Origin: Mauremys mutica
Lineage: Eukaryota > Chordata > Testudines > Geoemydidae
DNA length: 64,000 nucleotides
Direction: 5' to 3'
Assembly (NCBI RefSeq): GCF_020497125.1
Contig: NC_059080.1
Coordinates: 68,802,618 to 68,866,617 of the forward strand
Part shown: positions 58,662-64,000 of the stretch, piece by piece
Position numbering within the stretch: position 1 is the stretch's first letter
Layout of the letters: each line of letters opens with the position of its first letter
Program-made: the position numbers and the translations under genes
The notes under the pieces: model-generated
Databases searched by the model: none
Told to the model about the DNA's origin: nothing
The model's input: only the letters and a program-made list of their open reading frames with translations

Positions 58662-59708
58662 TCATAAATGATCTGGAGAAAGGGGTAAACAGTGAGGTGG
58701 CAAAGTTTGCAGATGATACTAAACTGCTCAAGATAGTTAGGACCAAAGCAGACTGTGAAGAACTTAAAAAAGATCTCACAAAACTAAGTGATAGGGCAAC
58801 AAAATGGCAAGTGAAATTTAATGTGGATAAATGTAAAGTAATGCACATGGGAAAAAATAACCCCAACTATACATACAATATGATGGGGGCTAATTTAGAT
58901 ACAACTAATCAGGAAAGAGATCTTGGAGTCATCATGGATAGTTCTCTGAAGACATTCACGCAGTGCGCAGCGGCGGTCAAAAAAGCAAACAATGTTAGGA
59001 ATCATTAAAAAAGGGATAGAGAATAAGATGGAGAATATCTTATTGCCCTTATATAAATCCCTGGTATACCCACATCTTGAATACTGTGTACAGATGTGGT
59101 ATCCTCATCTCAAAAAAGATATACTGGCATTAGAAAAGGTTCAGAGAAGGGCAACTAAAATTATTAGGGGTTTAGAACAGGTCCCATATGAGGAAAGATT
59201 AAAGAGGCTACGACTTTTCAGCTTGGAAAAGAGGAGACTAAGGGGGGATATGATAGAGGTATATAAAATCATGAGTGGTGTGGAGAAAGTGAATAAGGAA
59301 ATGTTATTTATTTGTTCCCATAATACAAGAACTAAGGGCCACCAAATGAAATTAATGGGCAGCAGATTTAAAACAAATAAAAGGAAGTTCTTCACACAGC
59401 ACACAGTTAACCTGTGGAACTCCTTGCCTGAGGAGGCTGTGAAGGCTAGGACTATAACCGCATTTAAAAGAGAACTAGTTAAATTCATGGATGTTAAGTC
59501 CATTAATGGCTATTAGCCAGGATGGGTAAGGAATGATGTCCCTAGCCTCTGTTTGTCAGAGGGTGGAGATGGATGGCAGGAGAGAGATCACTTGATTATT
59601 ACCTGTTAGATTCACTCCCTCTGGGACACCTGGCATTGGTCACTGTCGGTAGACAGGATACTGGGCTGGATGGACCTTTGGTCTGACCTAGTATGGCCAT
59701 TTTTATGT
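58662..59708 (+). mobile_element. 5'-truncated CR1 LINE inserted in an L2 fragment
   Basis: It begins within the reverse transcriptase region ('tcataaatgatctgg', matching the first copy) and runs to a CR1 3' end near 59708. The octamer TCACTCAT occurs at 58658-58665 and 59709-59716 and may be a target duplication, although part of the left copy is also element sequence. It retains the segment of about 241 bp that is missing from the 12.3-kb copy. Confidence 0.9.
58697..59516 (+). pseudogene. CR1 ORF2 C-terminal part, frameshifted
   Basis: The first frame (58697-59008) includes the catalytic motif FADD (residues 4-7) and the following palm/thumb region. Two bases are missing near 58991 compared with the other copy ('aacaatgttagg' against 'aacaggatgttagg'). 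The C-terminal part continues in another frame (58992-59516), with VQRRATKIIRGLE and the conserved end SINGY. It cannot make an active enzyme because the endonuclease and the RT N-terminal half are absent. Confidence 0.9.
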
Positions 59709-59716
59709 TCACTCAT

Positions 59717-59880
59717 TGTTGACTCTCTGCACCCGTTTCCCATTTTATTCCACATTAAGTTCAAGGTTCTCTTCACTTCCAAAGCACTTAATAATTATGG
59801 TGCCACCTACATTTCACCATCTCCCTAAACACTATGACGCTGACAAACCAGGTGCCAGCTCATGCCAAGGCCTTACTGAA
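59717..59880 (+). mobile_element. L2-type LINE fragment, right part
   Basis: 'tgcacccgtttcccatttta' to 'ttcaccatctccct' continues the C/T-rich coding-like text of 58060-58657 on the far side of the CR1. It matches the order expected for the C-terminal part of an L2 ORF. The identification is by pattern only. Confidence 0.5.
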
Positions 59881-59894
59881 CACTTAAACAAATG

Positions 59895-60915
59895 TATAGC
59901 TTGAAACCAGGTTGGCTTACATCATGTGAGTTAGCATCATCAAAATAGATGTTATATAAGCTGATAAGAATGTGCTTAGACTTTATAAAATGCTTGTAGG
60001 AGGCTGCATGTATTAATCTCACTTATAACCTCTGTAGCCCATGATATAAAGTTTTATGGAGTGTTTGCACTGTAAACCTCTCTAATTGTGTAACTCAAGA
60101 AAGAGGAAAAGAAGCGTTGATTGAGGTAAAGTGCTTGTCTGACACCCAAGATGACCCACTGAAGGCAAATGACATATTGTGTAGCATCAGAGAGCAGAGA
60201 CTTTGTTGATTGTATTCCTAACTCCCTCCAGGAAAGAGATCTACACATGAATTAATCCCAGCAGTTTTGAACTCTAGAGAAAGGGGATAAAAATCCTCGA
60301 CAAGGAGAAACTAACTCTCTTTTACGCTGTCTGGATTCTGAGGGGAAGGTGGTCCTCAACATATGCCTAGAGATCCCCATGCTTCCTGGCATGGGTTAGC
60401 CCTGAAAAGACATCCAGTGTTGACAGATTATTATATCTGTCACCTTTTGAAACCATGGACTGAAATCACTTGTGTGTATACATTGCCTGCTTTAACTTGT
60501 AAATAACTCTCTCATTTCTTTTTCCTACTTAATAAACTTGTATTTAGTTTATTACAGGATTGGTTACCAGCGTTGTCTTTGGTGTGAGATCTAAGGTACA
60601 GATAGATCTGGGGTAAGTGACGGGTCTCTTGGGACTGGGAGTAACCTGAATATTTTGTGATTTTTGGTGTAAGTGACTATTTATCACATAGTCCATCTTG
60701 CCCTGGTGGCAAGATAGACTGGAATGTCTAACAGGACTATCCGTGACTCCATTATAAGACTACTGTGGTACTTTGGGAGTTCATATTTGTTACTGGGTTG
60801 GTGAAATCTAATTATAGAACATACCATCTGTTTGGGGTGTCTGCCCCAGGCTGCTTTTTGACAGTCTACCCAGAGGTCGGCACTCTCAGTCATGAGCCAC
60901 TCCAGACAGCATGAG
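59895..60915 (+). mobile_element. Probable LTR-like repeat
   Basis: The block has an AATAAA at 60531-60536 followed by a T-rich and G-rich downstream region, as in an LTR R/U5 boundary ('ggattggttaccagcgttgt', 'gggactgggagtaacctg'). No clear TG...CA ends or duplication could be fixed. No coding sequence. Confidence 0.35.
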
Positions 60916-61020
60916 ACACGCCATAACAGCTTCTTTCCTGGCCCCTCCAGTGGGGCCCTTATGTAAATGATGGCACTTTGCACCAGAGTGGAATAACACC
61001 CCTTGTCTCTTTCATCAACA

Positions 61021-61090
61021 GCCAGATTCTGCAGTTCTTAATCAAAGTCAATGGAAGTTTTGCTTCACTAAACCAATGGCAGAATTTAGC
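61021..61090. repeat. Short palindromic MITE-like repeat
   Basis: GCCAGATTCTGC at the left and GCAGAATTTAGC at the right are inverted. 'aatcaaagtcaatgg' lies inside. Confidence 0.6.
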
Positions 61091-61544
61091 ACTTCATCAT
61101 TTCAGCCTGCTCTCTACTGGAAAGCTGGTCCAAAGTCTGTCCTCTAGTAAAGGTCTAAACTCACCTGTTCCATGCTGGTCCCAGCTCCAATGAGGACATT
61201 CCATTCAATTGTTATTCTGTTTCATGCAGTCCTGTGCTCAAGGCAGAGATGCATCATTCATTCGGCAAAGGCCTAATGTCCAGAGCCAACACACAAGAGT
61301 ACTGTGTCTACCTATTGGCACGAGATAAATAGTTAACAATACAGCAAAACTACTCTACTCAGGCTGAAACATGGACCTTGCATTTTCCTTTGGTTTAGAG
61401 TCCGCCTGTTGTCCGAGCCAGAGTAGATCCAGCAGACTCAGTTCTATGATCCGAGTGCTATATTCTGAATTGGAGGAATATACATACTCTACACAGCCAA
61501 AATTCTAGAGGAAAGGGCTTTTTCATTTTTCAGCTGTAAGTGAA

Positions 61545-61735
61545 CAGGAGGCTGGATGGCTCAGGAGATTGGTAATGGGCTGTGTAACCTTTCACAGCTA
61601 GGTCACTGGTGGTAATTTGATCCAGTTCAATAGAGACCGAAAGTCTTTTCCAGCTGATGGCTCTTCAATGAACCATATGAAGTGAATTGACTGTGGACTG
61701 GTCACAATAGACTGGTAATAAAAACATAAATTGTC
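61545..61735 (+). repeat. tRNA-derived SINE
   Basis: 'ggatggctcaggagattgg' resembles box A and 'ctggtggtaatttgatccag' contains a box B-like end. 'gtaataaaaacataa' closes the element. The promoter boxes have drifted, so it is probably old. Confidence 0.5.
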
Positions 61736-63999
61736 TGCCAGACTCAGCAAAGCCCAAGGACTGAATAGGATTGACACTTGAGTTACACTGTGGAGGTAGG
61801 TCAGGGCAGAGTCAAAGCAACATGGGGAAGCTCATATTGCCTGCTGTACCTGATTGTGGATAAACCTGAGGGCTCCATTGTTCATGTCTTCCAGTTTGCG
61901 CTCTTTACCAGCAATTTAAAGCATTTAAATGAAATTGTAATAGTGCATTTAATGATACTATTTAAATACATAACACATTGGGTCTCAATGCAACATATAC
62001 TAAAATGCCAACAGCAATCTTATGGCATAAGCCAGTTTATTGATCATCATGAGGATAAAAACTGCAGCTGGTTGCAATACAAATTTGCCAAGTGCTCCTT
62101 GTTTGGGCTCATCTAAAGTGACAGGTTTCTTCCTGTCTTTCTGCTAATCCTCTTAGCTGGATTTCCCATGTGCTGCACACCACACAAACTGCTGCCAGGT
62201 CCTAATGATCTAGGGTATCAGCACATAAGGAAGAGAGCAAACTGTAAACGCACACAGATGGCATCTATCCTGCCAGTGCTAAAACAAGGGAGAGAGATCA
62301 ACTCCTGTGTCAGCCTCAGCTTTGTAAATCTGGACTAGCTTCACTAATGTAACTCTAGATTCATAGAGGTGTAAATGAGAGCTGAATTTGACCCAAAATG
62401 TTGAGACATGAGCCTTAGTCCCTACCGAGGAACTTGATCCAGCATTTGTTTCTCCACCCAAGTCTTCTAAGCCTCCATTCCAATGGTTTTTTCAATATAA
62501 GAGGCCACGGCGACCCACGACATAACTTGACTTCATTGGAGTTACACCAGGGGTTAATTTAGCCCACAGTATCTACCTTATTCCTGAGCCCAAGGCCAAT
62601 ATGTGCTGGGCATTAAGCCCAGTGCTTTTTATATTCTGTATCTAGGATGCTACGGAACGCTGCTCTCTCTCTCTCCCTGGCAACTCATCCCCTGAGCTTC
62701 AGAAAATACCATTCTGCTACTTTCAGGCTAGACAAAAGGCGCTGTTACTGTAGCCAGGGGCTAGAAGAATGAAAGCAACAGCATCAACGGTGCCTGTAGT
62801 TTGCATTAAGTAGAATCCACAGAGTGCTCCCCTCTTTTCCAAAATGCCACCTTCATTTTGCTCTTCTGTCAGACTGACAGGCTCTTTCATCTCCAGAATT
62901 GCCTGCTCCCCATTACTGACACCATCTGACTTGAGCAGATGAGAGAATAACCTTTTATTTTAGGCTAAAAATGTTTGGTTGAGTCTCCTGCTAAATGAAG
63001 CCATTGCAGCATTTTTGTATTCAGCAGGGCTGGCCAATTAATTATTTAGGCATCATTTAAAGCGATCTTTTGAGTTAGTTCCAGCGTGGCTTGGCAAGAA
63101 TGGTTCTACAAAGTTAGCAATTACAAAAGCCATCAAAATTAGAAGAGCGTTTAAAAAAGTTCAATGGGTGATTTGCTCAATAGGCAGGGTGCATGAGAGC
63201 AGATGCATATTAATGTGATACAACAGAAAGAAAATATAGTCCTAGTATGTTCCCCTCAGAGATTATACTGCTATTGGCCTTGGTTTGGGAATGAATTTGT
63301 CCTTCATATTAGATTTCTTTTTGGTCTGGTGAAACCGAAATCTGATCTGTGTGTCTTGGAAATGTTTGATAGTGTGTTTGTGAATGTAGTGCTCACAAAG
63401 AGTTCCAAATTGACAGCCCTATATGCTGGAATTGTCTATTTAGCTCCCCCACCCTGACCATTAAACGGCAGATATTTCCTAGACTTAATCTAAAAGGACC
63501 ACCCGTAGAGGTCAAGGGTTATTTCATTCCCCACGCCCAGTCAATCCTGGGCCTCTCTGCTGAGAATGCTAACAAGTTTGTCAGTTGCCCTATGGATAAT
63601 TGCCTACCAAGAATTAGATTGAGAGAACCAAATTCATTTCACATAAGTCACTGGGTCACAGTCCTGCTTCCATCATCAACACTGTGTGCAGGGCAGTGCA
63701 ATCTGAAGACTGACTATAGCCCTCACATAAAATGTACATTTGTTAGGAAATTAATTACGTCTTCACACCTCCTTCAGCCAGTCAGACTGTAGCCTAAATC
63801 CATGCTGTTCTGTAAACCATCATTCACTTTCACACTTCTGGTTGTTCTACTTAAAGTAGTGCCAGGGCTACACCACCTGCAGACTAATGCATTGTAGCTC
63901 ACCAACATCAGTGTTGCAAGAAAGCAGCAATAGAAACAAATGGACACACTCCAAAATTTCAGTGTCATTATTCCTGATTTGAAGCAGTCTAGGCAAGCT
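61736..63999. other. Unique-looking sequence to the window end
   Basis: No gene is supported. Small foldback traces ('ctggactagcttcactaa' near 62330 and 'ttggagttacaccagggg' near 62540) are present. 63030-63080 is AT-rich with TAATTA-type homeodomain-like sites, but such sites are frequent by chance. Confidence 0.35.
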
Positions 64000-64000
64000 T

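Noticed and set aside
1..64000. CRISPR array, operon or phage-like system
   Set aside because: No regularly spaced direct repeats, no tightly packed same-strand genes and no ribosome-binding pattern. The window is vertebrate nuclear DNA.

Overview
This is non-coding nuclear DNA from a vertebrate. It is AT-rich with short GC-rich islands and packed with interspersed repeats. I found no host exon, no tRNA or rRNA gene, no CRISPR array and no prokaryotic operon. The repeats point to a sauropsid, most likely a turtle, with a crocodilian as the alternative. They are CR1-family LINEs with the typical CR1 3' end, L2- and L3-like LINE remains, MIR/CORE-type and tRNA-type SINEs, solo retroviral-type LTRs, and many short palindromic hAT-like DNA elements. 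Primate or rodent families are absent. The species call is inference from repeat content, not from a gene.

Layout. 1-5.9 kb is mostly old single-copy-looking sequence with a few small foldback repeats, including a 108-bp palindrome at 2.7 kb. 5.9-8.8 kb holds two GC-rich hAT-like elements with perfect 8-bp target duplications (5897-6158 and 7307-8838). 12.3-16.3 kb is a nearly complete CR1 LINE: an intact ORF1 with an SGNH-esterase domain, then an endonuclease/reverse transcriptase ORF2 broken by two frameshifts and a deletion that removes the FADD active site. 20.4-23.45 kb is an old reverse-strand CR1/L3-like LINE split by a 218-bp hAT-like element. 24.6-34 kb carries more DNA elements, a CR1 3' end and a solo LTR at 28.5-29.2 kb. 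34-46 kb is mainly unique sequence with scattered SINE, L2-type and foldback remnants. 46.5-54.8 kb is a dense nest of LTR-like sequences and hAT-like elements. 55.8-56.1 kb has a third copy of the 5.9-kb element. At 58-59.9 kb a 5'-truncated CR1 sits inside an L2 fragment. An LTR-like block follows at 59.9-60.9 kb, and the window ends in unique sequence.

How the parts relate. None of the elements looks able to move on its own now. The CR1 RT is dead and the DNA elements carry no transposase. The clearest structure is a group of GC-rich elements sharing the terminus CAGGG(G/C)YGG and 8-bp duplications, which implies one hAT-type transposase supplied from elsewhere in the genome. I did not find a convincing undescribed biological system. 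The observations most worth checking are that shared-terminus group, the CR1 deletion and missing ORF2 start codon, the palindrome at 2.7 kb, and the protein-like remnants at 17.7-18.4 kb.
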